Shown: one piece after another, positions 1 through 5,945 of the stretch
How the letters are laid out: each line of letters begins with the position of its first letter
Position numbering within the stretch: position 1 is the stretch's first letter
Assembly (NCBI GenBank): GCA_023142805.1
Contig: JAGLIU010000186.1
Coordinates: forward strand, 1-5,945
Length of the DNA stretch: 5,945 nt
Source of the DNA: Candidatus Omnitrophota bacterium
GTDB lineage: Bacteria; Omnitrophota; Gorgyraeia; Tantalellales; Tantalellaceae
Direction: 5' to 3'
Notes under the pieces: generated by a model
What the model was told of the DNA's origin: nothing
What the model saw: only the letters and a program-made list of their open reading frames with translations
Database searches by the model: none
Program-made: the position numbers and the translations under genes

Positions 1-203
1 TTCTTATCTACAGAACTAACGTATTCTGAGGTATTTCCCAATGTATTATCACCGGTCCCATGCCTGTTTTCCTTGCAAACTTCTTTGTCATTAAGCCAAT
101 CCGTATATCTTTGGCTCACATGTTTTGTTGACAATCCTTCAAGACATATAAAATTACCCATTAAAACAGGTTCTTCAATAACAAAACTTTTCCTATTCTT
201 CAT
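1..203 (-). CDS. GNAT-family N-acetyltransferase, N-terminal part only (cut by window edge)
   Basis: An ATG at 203-201 opens a frame with no stop to the window edge, giving 67 complete codons. It starts 2 nt after the methyltransferase stop, so it continues the pse operon. The visible part resembles the N-terminal strand and first helices of RimJ/RimL-like GNAT enzymes common in surface-sugar clusters: a short strand (NFICLEGL, about residues 17-24), a helix, then the signature-like RYTDWLNDKEV (about 32-42) and an NRHG stretch (46-49). The acetyl-CoA binding loop lies beyond the edge and cannot be checked. In a pse operon a GNAT would be expected to N-acetylate the 4-amino group of the PseC product (the PseH role), but the visible N-terminus does not look like Helicobacter PseH, so another acyl transfer is possible. 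The ribosome binding site is weak (GAGAAAG inside the preceding gene), which suggests translational coupling. GNAT assignment is moderately confident; substrate is inference. Confidence 0.7.
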   Translation of the reverse strand, partial: MKNRKSFVIEEPVLMGNFICLEGLSTKHVSQRYTDWLNDKEVCKENRHGTGDNTLGNTSEYVSSVDK

Positions 204-205
204 AC

Positions 206-847
206 TTAGTCTTTCTCTACTAGAAACATTATGTCCATATTGTCATTATTTAAAAATTTGAGTATTTTTTTCTTGGAAATTTTAGAATCAGGAAAATTTT
301 CTGTATATACAGATGGAAAATCTGTTTTCCACATAAGTCCTTTATTTCCTCTATATTCTATTTCTTCATATTTCTCAGAAAAATATTCATATCCAAAAAT
401 ATATTTGGATGTACACCGATGGATTTCTTTCATCGCGGTTTTTAAATTCTCAGGAGCTATATGTATAAGCACACCACACGTAAAAACTAAATCAAAATAT
501 CCGGTTTTAAAAGGTATATCGAAGGCAGACCCTTGAATAATATTAACACCATCCATACGTTTTTTTGACATATCTACAGCCTGTTGATTTATTTCAATTC
601 CATACAAATTCTTAAAACCCATTCTCTGAAGCATTAAAAGCTGATTCCCGACATTTGATCCTACTTCAAGTATTTTTATTTCTTTATCAAATTGTCCGAA
701 AAATTCATCTGTCAATTCTGTATAAAAAACACCATACATCTCCATATACAATTTATCCAAATCTTTCAAGGATAAATAGTTTCTCGCTATATATTCTTTA
801 CCAAAATCACCCTTCCATTTTTCTTCCTGTTTTTTGACTCCTTTCAT
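206..847 (-). CDS. Pseudaminic acid biosynthesis-associated class I SAM methyltransferase
   Basis: This 213-residue protein has a complete Rossmann-type methyltransferase core. Motif I is ILEVGSNVGN (59-68). The acidic end of the second strand is GIEIN (83-87, E85 expected to bind the ribose). An FDIPF stretch (109-113) and FDLVFTCGVLIHI (118-130) form motifs III/IV. The N-terminal KWKGDFGKEYIARN pattern (10-23) matches methyltransferases repeatedly found inside pseudaminic acid operons (family TIGR03587, from memory). Its place 23 nt after pseC agrees. The start is supported by AAGGGAG at 856-862, 8 nt before the ATG. The protein is probably cytosolic and has no signal peptide or membrane segment. 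The acceptor is unknown for this family; a hydroxyl or amine of the sugar or of a pathway intermediate is a reasonable inference. A small-molecule methyltransferase unrelated to the sugar is the main alternative. Confidence 0.85.
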   Translation of the reverse strand: MKGVKKQEEKWKGDFGKEYIARNYLSLKDLDKLYMEMYGVFYTELTDEFFGQFDKEIKILEVGSNVGNQLLMLQRMGFKNLYGIEINQQAVDMSKKRMDGVNIIQGSAFDIPFKTGYFDLVFTCGVLIHIAPENLKTAMKEIHRCTSKYIFGYEYFSEKYEEIEYRGNKGLMWKTDFPSVYTENFPDSKISKKKILKFLNNDNMDIMFLVEKD

Positions 848-870
848 ATAAAAAACTCCCTTCTCTAATG

Positions 871-2034
871 TTATTTTTTCTTTAAAATGTTTTTTAATGT
901 GTCCGCCACATAAACAACGTTATTATCGCTCATTGAAGAATACATAGGTATACTCAATTCCTTTTTATAAAACTCTTCAGCATTAGGACAACTACCGCGT
1001 TTGTATCCCAATTTATTGTAATAAGACTGTAAATAAACCGGTCTATAGTGTACTTGAGTTAGTATCTTTCTCTTTTTGAGAGCATTAACAAACTCTATTT
1101 TAGTTATATTATATTTTTTGAAATCTATAGCTAAAGGATACAAATGATACGCGTGCTTTTCACTATTCCCGAGTTTTGGCAAACCAACATATTCAAGTCC
1201 CTTTAAGGATCTGTCATAATAACGCGCTATATCTCTTCTTTTTTTAAGAAGATTTTTAATTTTTTTAAGCTGTGTTATTCCCAAAGCACACTGAAAATCT
1301 GTTATACGATAATTAAATCCTAATTCGCGCATTTCATAATACCACGACCCGTATTTTTTTATTAACGCGTCAGATTTATACACACCATGAGACCTTAAGG
1401 ACTGTAATCTTTCGTAAATTTTTCGACTATTTGTTGTAATCGCGCCACCTTCCCCTGTAGTAATATGTTTTACGGGGTGAAAACTAAGAACAGTCATATC
1501 AGAATGTTTACAGCTACCTACTTTATACCATGTACCTTTATATTTATATTCCGCGCCTAAAGCATGGCAGGCATCTTCAATTACAGTTATTTTATTTTGC
1601 CGAGCTATCTTATATATCCCCGGCATATCGCATGGTCTACCAGCAAAATGTACAGGTAAAATAGCTTTAGTTTTTTTTGTTATTTTACTTTTTATCTCTT
1701 CCAATCCGATATTAGCTGTTTTTGAATTTACATCAGCAAATACCGGTTTAGCTCCGGAATATAAAACCGCGTTTGATGTAGCCAAAAATGTTATCGGGGT
1801 AGTTATAGCTTCATCCCCTTTTTTTAATCCGGTTATAACGCAAGTAAGATGAAGTGCCGCGGTACCATTAGAAACTGCGACAGCATATTTAGCTCCGCAA
1901 TATTTTGCGATTGCCTTTTCAAAGTCCCCTATTTTAGTCCCTTGAGTTATCCAATCGGATTTCAGGACTTCTTCAACGGCTTTTATGTCATTTTTATCTA
2001 TTGACTGCTTACCGTAAGGTATATATTTCATCAT
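871..2034 (-). CDS. pseC: UDP-4-amino-4,6-dideoxy-N-acetyl-beta-L-altrosamine transaminase (PseC)
   Basis: This 387-residue protein is a full-length DegT/DnrJ/EryC1/StrS PLP aminotransferase. It carries the phosphate-binding SNGTAA (55-60), the PLP-nitrogen aspartate in VIEDACHALGAE (151-162, D154), and the Schiff-base lysine in SFHPVKHITTGEGG (184-197, K189). GFNYRITDFQCALG (239-252) and HYRPVYLQSYY (329-339) are further family blocks. The ITTPITF, PVHFAGRPCDM and KHITTGEGGA wording is close to PseC rather than to ArnB or PglE relatives. The expected reaction is glutamate-dependent C4 amination of the 4-keto-L-altro sugar made by PseB, the second step to pseudaminic acid. Its ATG shares one base with the pseB stop (TAATG), and the upstream ribosome binding site is poor (CGAGA), so translation is probably coupled to pseB. 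The next codon is also ATG (2031-2029), so the true start could be one residue later. Confidence 0.93.
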   Translation of the reverse strand: MMKYIPYGKQSIDKNDIKAVEEVLKSDWITQGTKIGDFEKAIAKYCGAKYAVAVSNGTAALHLTCVITGLKKGDEAITTPITFLATSNAVLYSGAKPVFADVNSKTANIGLEEIKSKITKKTKAILPVHFAGRPCDMPGIYKIARQNKITVIEDACHALGAEYKYKGTWYKVGSCKHSDMTVLSFHPVKHITTGEGGAITTNSRKIYERLQSLRSHGVYKSDALIKKYGSWYYEMRELGFNYRITDFQCALGITQLKKIKNLLKKRRDIARYYDRSLKGLEYVGLPKLGNSEKHAYHLYPLAIDFKKYNITKIEFVNALKKRKILTQVHYRPVYLQSYYNKLGYKRGSCPNAEEFYKKELSIPMYSSMSDNNVVYVADTLKNILKKK

Positions 2035-3011
2035 TATGTCTCGTTTTCGATCATTTCTTTTAATTTTTCAACGCTGAGCCATTCAGTATTATTATCACTT
2101 CTATACCCATCAAAATCTGAGGGCAAAGAAATTCCACCGTTTTCTTTGTCACATTCACTTGTTTCATAAGGATAAGTTATAAACTTATTTTCATACTCAT
2201 ATGTATAAATACCATCATCTATAGGAACCATAGTCTCATGCAATTTCTCTCCTGCTCTTATACCAATAAACTTTTTCTCGCACCCGGGACATATCGCGTC
2301 CGCTAAGTCAGATACTTTCATGCTGGGAATCTTTGGAATAAAAAGTTCTCCACCTTTCATGCCTTTTATACCTTCGATAACAAAATTTACTCCTTGCTCT
2401 AAAGTTATCCAAAATCGTGTCATTCTTTCATCGGTTATTGGAACTATACCCTTTTTGCGACATTCTTTAAAAAACGGAACCACACTGCCCCTTGATCCAA
2501 AAACATTACCATATCGAACAACACTAAAGATTGTTCCATCCGGTGAATAATTATTGGCCGCTATAAACATTTTTTCAGCGCATAATTTTGTAGCCCCATA
2601 AAGATTTATGGGATTGGCAGCTTTATCCGTACTCAATGCCATTACTTTCTCAACTTTATTATCAATAGCTAAATTTATCACATTTTCCGCCCCGATAACA
2701 TTAGTTTTAACCGCTTCAAAAGGATTATACTCAGCAGTTGGTACTATCTTAAGCGCCGCGGCATGCACAACAATGTCAACACCGTTAAACGCCCTATGCA
2801 GTCTATCCGAGTCTCTTACATCCCCTATAAAATACCGAAGTTTAGGATCATTGAACTTTTTACGCATCTCGTACTGTTTCATCTCATCTCGACTAAAAAT
2901 TATAAGTTTTTTAGGAGAATATTCGGTAAGAACCATTTCTGTAAACTTCTTTCCGAAAGATCCTGTTCCACCTGTAATGAGTATAGTTTTGTTTTTAAAT
3001 ATATCTTCCAT
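2034..3011 (-). CDS. pseB: UDP-N-acetylglucosamine 4,6-dehydratase, inverting (PseB)
   Basis: This 325-residue protein is a short extended-SDR dehydratase of normal length for PseB. The NADP-binding loop is ITGGTGSFG (12-20). The active site shows STDK (127-130, D129 and K130) and YGATK (138-142, Y138 and K142), matching the Asp-Lys-Tyr arrangement of PseB/FlaA1. HAAALK (83-88), RYGNVFGSRGSVVPFF (166-181), GIRAGEKLHE (250-259) and NNTEWLS near the C-terminus are typical of the inverting, soluble subfamily. There are no N-terminal membrane helices, which separates it from PglF/WbpM-type enzymes. It converts UDP-GlcNAc to UDP-2-acetamido-2,6-dideoxy-beta-L-arabino-4-hexulose, the first step to pseudaminic acid. 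The start is supported by AAAGGAG at 3019-3025, 7 nt before the ATG. An unusual CPGC pair (C241, C244) sits just before GIRAGEKLHE; its meaning is unknown. Confidence 0.95.
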   Translation of the reverse strand: MEDIFKNKTILITGGTGSFGKKFTEMVLTEYSPKKLIIFSRDEMKQYEMRKKFNDPKLRYFIGDVRDSDRLHRAFNGVDIVVHAAALKIVPTAEYNPFEAVKTNVIGAENVINLAIDNKVEKVMALSTDKAANPINLYGATKLCAEKMFIAANNYSPDGTIFSVVRYGNVFGSRGSVVPFFKECRKKGIVPITDERMTRFWITLEQGVNFVIEGIKGMKGGELFIPKIPSMKVSDLADAICPGCEKKFIGIRAGEKLHETMVPIDDGIYTYEYENKFITYPYETSECDKENGGISLPSDFDGYRSDNNTEWLSVEKLKEMIENET

Positions 3012-3026
3012 AAAAATACTCCTTTA

Positions 3027-3272
3027 TTATTTTTCGTTATCAATACCGTCGTGAACCCAGTTACGAGCCTTATTGTAAACCTTACCCACTTTATCTTCTA
3101 ACTTTGGCGACACTACTCTTAATATTTCTTTACCCAATATACGGTATTGCTTCCCAACCTTTGCCGCTCTTATGAGGCCTTTTTTCATAAGGCGCTGCAT
3201 GGTACTGGGACTTATCTTTAGTAATTTTTCTACTTCTTTAACTGTGTAGACAGCATTCTCTTCTATTTCCAT
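3027..3272 (-). CDS. Small excisionase/MerR-like helix-turn-helix DNA-binding protein
   Basis: With the start at 3272 this is an 81-residue protein. Residues 8-53 form a winged helix-turn-helix of the excisionase/HTH_17 type: YTVKEVEKLLKISPSTMQRL (9-28) is helix-turn-helix, and KKGLIRAAKVGKQYRI (30-45) holds the turn and basic wing. Residues 54-81 are a charged tail that may form a helix for dimer contacts. The frame is open further up to an ATG at 3332, but that codon lies inside the promoter spacer, upstream of the predicted transcription start. The 3272 start has AAGGAG 8 nt before it and keeps the domain intact. The gene leads the pse operon, ending 15 nt before pseB. No integrase or other phage gene is nearby, so a regulatory role at its own promoter is more likely than excision; this is inference. 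The exact family and target are not known. Confidence 0.82.
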   Translation of the reverse strand: MEIEENAVYTVKEVEKLLKISPSTMQRLMKKGLIRAAKVGKQYRILGKEILRVVSPKLEDKVGKVYNKARNWVHDGIDNEK

Positions 3273-3280
3273 TATCAAAT

Positions 3281-3286
3281 CTCCTT
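3281..3286 (-). promoter_or_regulatory. Ribosome binding site that fixes the HTH gene start
   Basis: AAGGAG lies 8 nt upstream of the ATG at 3272-3270. This strong site decides against the in-frame upstream ATG at 3332, which has no such site and would sit before the predicted transcription start. Confidence 0.85.
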
Positions 3287-3303
3287 GTTTTAGTATATAT
3301 TGT

Positions 3304-3339
3304 AGGTAACAATATAGCACAACTGATTTCATGCGTCAA
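3304..3339 (-). promoter_or_regulatory. Sigma70-type extended -10 promoter for the HTH-pse operon
   Basis: On the minus strand a -35 box TTGACG (3339-3334) is followed after exactly 17 nt by a -10 box TATATT (3316-3311), preceded by TGC, which makes an extended -10. Transcription would start near 3304, giving a leader of about 30 nt to the ATG at 3272, with its ribosome binding site around 3286. The placement directly before the first gene of the operon is strong support. Box matches were found by eye, not scored. Confidence 0.75.
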
Positions 3340-3368
3340 TTACATTCATTGATAGTCATTAGTAGTCA
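3329..3368 (-). repeat. Four 10-bp-phased TGA-led repeats upstream of and over the -35 box
   Basis: On the minus strand, TGA recurs at 3368, 3358, 3348 and 3338, exactly 10 bp apart. The first two units, TGACTACTAA and TGACTATCAA, match at 8 of 10 positions; the third (TGAATGTAAT) and fourth (TGACGCATGA) are weaker. Spacing of one helical turn puts the units on one face of the DNA, as in binding sites for a cooperatively binding regulator. The last unit overlaps the -35 box, so a bound protein could block or contact RNA polymerase. A natural candidate is the HTH protein encoded just downstream. Chance in AT-rich DNA is possible for the two weak units. Confidence 0.45.
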
Positions 3369-3481
3369 ACAATAAGGGTTATCTAGCTAAAACTTCTAAG
3401 ATTTTGGGGAGTAAATACAATTTTATATAGAAAAATAAGACAATTACTATCCATGTGAGAAATAATATTTTTTTTATGTTT

Positions 3482-4573
3482 TTATTCATTTGTGGATAAA
3501 TATCCTCTTTTGATGGCTATATCATACAATATCTTCGCGACTTTGTCATGCCCATATGCTGTCCAATGTGGATCTGTATCAAAATAAAGCCGATTATCGG
3601 ATCTTTTCCCTTCTTCGACCAAATAAGGTAAAAGATCTATATATTCAATTCCTCTTCGTTCTAATATGTTTTCCATAACCCGATTAGGTTTGTCAATATC
3701 ATATTCCAAAAACTTATTTATTTCGTCCCTGCAATATATTTGCTCTTTTAGGGGTATAAGTATTACTACAAACCTTATACCTCGTAACTGGCAAATACGC
3801 TTCATTTCATCAAGTCTTCTCTCAGTTTCTTTCAGGGAGAGGGTTAACATCCCCGGATACTTTTTTAAAAATATATCTCTCTTATTGTTTATACCTAATG
3901 AAAGCATAAGATTACGTATTTTTGGGAAAGTAATATACAATCTATCCCGAACCATAGCTACAATATGCAGATTATTTATAAAACTTCTTATCCGTGAGGA
4001 TATTTTCGTTCTTTCAACTCTTATACTCTCTTTGGAATCTACTCCACTCTTTAATGGTGTAATATTAAAATCGTTTTCAAGACAAAACCCTAGAAATATT
4101 ATATCCGGATTATATTCTAGTACCCTGTTGAACATCTCACTGTACTGTACAATATCATAACCATATACCGCGGCATTTAACGCTTCCACATCTTTACTTT
4201 TAGTTTTCAATTTATTTCCCAAAATAGCCGCGAATGCTTCCTCATCTTCTACACCCCATCCAAAGGTAAAAGAATCTCCGATAAAGGCTATTCTTTTAGT
4301 TTCTTGGATTTTTTCTTTGGCAAAATCCTTATTGCCTCTAAAACCATCCGAATTTGTAGTAAGAACTACATCAAATTGATCCTTCAAAACCATTCTGCCC
4401 TTGTATTCTAACTTAGGTACATACGGCAGAACATCGTCATCTTTACGCCAATCATAATTGATCTTACATACTGTTATCTGCGGAGCAAATATCCTAAGCG
4501 CTATTTCAATTACAAAAAAACAGATAGTTAAAGAGATCATCAAAGATAAAATATTTCCTATTATTTTTCTCAC
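3482..4573 (-). CDS. Membrane-anchored SGNH/GDSL-fold hydrolase or acyltransferase-like protein
   Basis: Numbering is from the GTG start (363 residues). A short basic N-terminus (RKIIG) is followed by one membrane helix (about 4-29), probably a signal anchor placing the rest outside the inner membrane. The SGNH blocks are present: FIGDSFTFG (97-105, nucleophile S101), a glycine in AAVYGYD (block II, about G138), GFCLENDFN (162-170, N167) and DTDPHWTAYGH (332-342, D334 and H336). The DxHW form recalls AlgJ/AlgX-like and related surface-polysaccharide enzymes that add or remove O-acetyl groups. The substrate is unknown. The GTG at 4573 is preferred because AGGA lies 5 nt before it and it starts 7 nt after the upstream stop. 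An in-frame ATG at 4618 would overlap the upstream gene by 38 nt, has no good ribosome binding site, and would add 15 residues. It pairs with the upstream glycosyltransferase as one transcription unit. Confidence 0.83.
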   Translation of the reverse strand: MRKIIGNILSLMISLTICFFVIEIALRIFAPQITVCKINYDWRKDDDVLPYVPKLEYKGRMVLKDQFDVVLTTNSDGFRGNKDFAKEKIQETKRIAFIGDSFTFGWGVEDEEAFAAILGNKLKTKSKDVEALNAAVYGYDIVQYSEMFNRVLEYNPDIIFLGFCLENDFNITPLKSGVDSKESIRVERTKISSRIRSFINNLHIVAMVRDRLYITFPKIRNLMLSLGINNKRDIFLKKYPGMLTLSLKETERRLDEMKRICQLRGIRFVVILIPLKEQIYCRDEINKFLEYDIDKPNRVMENILERRGIEYIDLLPYLVEEGKRSDNRLYFDTDPHWTAYGHDKVAKILYDIAIKRGYLSTNE

Positions 4574-4578
4574 ATTAT

Positions 4579-4582
4579 TCCT
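4579..4582 (-). promoter_or_regulatory. Ribosome binding site supporting a GTG start for the SGNH gene
   Basis: AGGA overlaps the TAG stop of the upstream glycosyltransferase gene and lies 5 nt before a GTG at 4573-4571. The competing ATG at 4618 has only a T-rich stretch directly before it. Stop and restart in so few bases suggests that ribosomes re-initiate after finishing the upstream gene. Confidence 0.55.
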
Positions 4583-5945
4583 ATTCTGAATCTTTATTGT
4601 TCTCTTGTCGAAAATCATAGATAAAAAAAGTATATCCTACTTTTGCGACCGGGTCTATTCCCTTTGTCCATTTAAAACTACTAATAGCATCCACACTTAT
4701 GGCATAAACCTTATTTTTCGGATTGATCATCTCTTCTTCTGATATTTTATCACATTTTATACCATAATAAACGGGACCTTCGGTATCAAAATAATGTAAG
4801 GCTATTCGGTCTATCTTTTTTTTCGTCATAAATTTTTTCAAAGCCGGCAGGTTTTGGCCCCAATCTAAATTAGAGTCTCCAAGATATTTATATCCATTGG
4901 AGGGCCCTCCTATTATCTCATTAAAATAGCTTAAATAATTCGGCCATATCATAATACTTGATACCGCGTACCATAATAAAAGTACAATAGCTATTCTCTT
5001 CGAAACTAAGTTGGTACTAATTAAACGTTTGAGCCCTATCGCGGAAATTATAAAAATAAGAGGATATACCGGTAAAATGTATCTTAGTCCCAATTGTAAA
5101 TCCGATGAAGATGCTGAAACAATAAAGAGACCCGTAATAAACAGTAGATATAACACCAATTTTCTATACCTGCTATAAAAAGCCCGGAGACATCCCAACA
5201 AAAAGAATAAAAACAGCGATATAGGCGTTTTTATTAACATGGCCACAACATAATAAAAAGGATTACCCTTCTCTGACCATTTTCCCATAAACAATACCCT
5301 GGCTCCCTCAGCTCCATGCTTAATAACGCCTAGAACACCTACCAGATAAGAACTCATTGGCACCGGAACGTTACGAAGTAAATACATCCATTTATCTTTA
5401 AATCCAGGAGCATACGTTTGGATCATATTTTCCGCGATTATAGTTTTTTCTTCCAACCGCATTGTGTCTTCAGAAAGAATAGGTTTTCCCTCAAACCCAT
5501 ACCCTATCCACATTATCATAAAGGATATTAACAAGACACCTAGAACTGATCTCACTCTAAGCCGTTTATCTCCCTTTCCGCGTTTCATTATAACTTGAAA
5601 AATATAAACAACCGCATAAACAGGCAAAAGTAATAACGCGGTAAATTTTGATAAAAGTGCTAATCCCAGGAATATCCCGCATAAAATAATTCTTTTTCTA
5701 CTCTCACGCGTTAAAAGATCCCAAAAGGTCATAATAGAACACATTATAAACACAGTAGAGACCATATCCGTAGTCGCAAGTCTCGCGTGAGCCAGAATAT
5801 TTGGAGAAAAACAATATAAGAATAACGCGAATATCGCCGCAAGATATGATACTCTTTTATTTATCCAGTAAAAGAGAAAAATCCCGCCAAAAACCGCGAC
5901 AAATAATATCATTAATCTTGCCCGAAAAACTATCTGTTCGGAATT
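4581..5945 (-). CDS. GT39/PMT-type polytopic membrane glycosyltransferase, N-terminus missing
   Basis: The frame is open from the right window edge; 454 residues are visible and no in-frame stop precedes the internal ATG at 5912, so the real start lies outside. Numbering is from the edge. About ten membrane helices are visible (roughly 12-28, 33-48, 58-77, two within 86-120, 133-149, 229-254, 262-279, 290-306, 318-334). AHARLATTDM (52-61), a KTP-containing helix (LIKTP, 237-241) and the periplasmic GDSNLDWGQNL (356-366) are typical of family 39-like transferases that use lipid-linked sugars. The missing first loop would hold the usual catalytic acidic residues, so activity cannot be judged. 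The C-terminal 110 residues are a soluble extracytoplasmic domain. It probably transfers a sugar from a polyprenyl-phosphate carrier to a protein or glycan at the outer face of the inner membrane. Donor and acceptor are unknown. The SGNH gene follows immediately. Confidence 0.85.
   Translation of the reverse strand, partial: NSEQIVFRARLMILFVAVFGGIFLFYWINKRVSYLAAIFALFLYCFSPNILAHARLATTDMVSTVFIMCSIMTFWDLLTRESRKRIILCGIFLGLALLSKFTALLLLPVYAVVYIFQVIMKRGKGDKRLRVRSVLGVLLISFMIMWIGYGFEGKPILSEDTMRLEEKTIIAENMIQTYAPGFKDKWMYLLRNVPVPMSSYLVGVLGVIKHGAEGARVLFMGKWSEKGNPFYYVVAMLIKTPISLFLFFLLGCLRAFYSRYRKLVLYLLFITGLFIVSASSSDLQLGLRYILPVYPLIFIISAIGLKRLISTNLVSKRIAIVLLLWYAVSSIMIWPNYLSYFNEIIGGPSNGYKYLGDSNLDWGQNLPALKKFMTKKKIDRIALHYFDTEGPVYYGIKCDKISEEEMINPKNKVYAISVDAISSFKWTKGIDPVAKVGYTFFIYDFRQENNKDSE

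Noticed and set aside
73..536. Two plus-strand open frames (73-261 and 231-536)
   Set aside because: They are antisense to the GNAT and methyltransferase frames, which have clear family motifs, and their products look like low-complexity translations of AT-rich DNA.
2608..3054. 148-codon open frame on the plus strand
   Set aside because: It lies antisense to pseB, whose family motifs are unambiguous; the translated product shows no known motif.
3273..3332. Longer version of the HTH protein starting at an ATG at 3332
   Set aside because: That ATG lies within the spacer of the predicted promoter and upstream of the likely transcription start, has no ribosome binding site, and the added residues are not part of the HTH fold.
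3364..3369. TTGACT as an alternative -35 box
   Set aside because: A 17-nt spacer leads to AATGTA, a poor -10. The TTGACG/TATATT pair at 3334-3339 and 3311-3316 is much better.
3384..3408. Possible terminator hairpin after the SGNH gene
   Set aside because: Only weak A/T pairing (AAAA with TTTT around a short loop) is visible, with no GC-rich stem followed by a T run on the minus strand. How the upstream transcript ends is not apparent.
3666..4160. 164-codon open frame on the plus strand
   Set aside because: It is antisense to the SGNH gene and has no recognisable domain or convincing ribosome binding site.
4574..4618. ATG start at 4618 for the SGNH protein
   Set aside because: It overlaps the upstream gene by 38 nt and is preceded by a T-rich stretch with no ribosome binding site. 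The GTG at 4573 has AGGA at good spacing and gives a normal signal-anchor N-terminus. The ATG is not fully excluded.

Overview
The window is AT-rich bacterial DNA with every recognisable gene on the minus strand. It covers part of a cell-surface glycan locus. AAGGAG-type ribosome binding sites and a near-consensus sigma70-type promoter mark it as bacterial. Pseudaminic acid genes next to a membrane glycosyltransferase and an SGNH enzyme suggest a bacterium with glycosylated surface structures, such as flagella, capsule, O-antigen or S-layer. The species cannot be named from sequence alone. The style (AT-rich, CGCG-rich, compact sugar genes) would suit an uncultured Gram-negative-type lineage, but that is only a guess.

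Reading in the direction of transcription (high to low coordinates), there are two blocks. Block A enters from the right edge. It holds a GT39/PMT-type polytopic glycosyltransferase whose N-terminus is cut off (4581-5945), followed 7 nt later (using a GTG start) by a membrane-anchored SGNH-fold protein (3482-4573). Block B starts after a 209-nt intergenic region that carries an extended -10 promoter and 10-bp-phased repeats. It encodes an 81-residue helix-turn-helix protein (3027-3272), pseB (2034-3011), pseC (871-2034), a class I SAM methyltransferase of the type found in pseudaminic acid operons (206-847), and the first 67 residues of a GNAT acetyltransferase that runs off the left edge (1-203). 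Gaps inside block B are 15, -1, 23 and 2 nt, so it reads as one operon.

PseB and PseC would convert UDP-GlcNAc to UDP-4-amino-4,6-dideoxy-N-acetyl-beta-L-altrosamine, the first two steps of CMP-pseudaminic acid synthesis. The GNAT may supply the next N-acetylation or a variant acyl group. The methyltransferase may modify the sugar or an intermediate. PseG, PseI and PseF are not in the window and would be expected beyond the left edge. Block A is likely to act on the periplasmic or outer face of the inner membrane, transferring or decorating a glycan. The most unusual point is the small HTH gene leading the pse operon behind a promoter with helically phased repeats, which suggests a dedicated local regulator.
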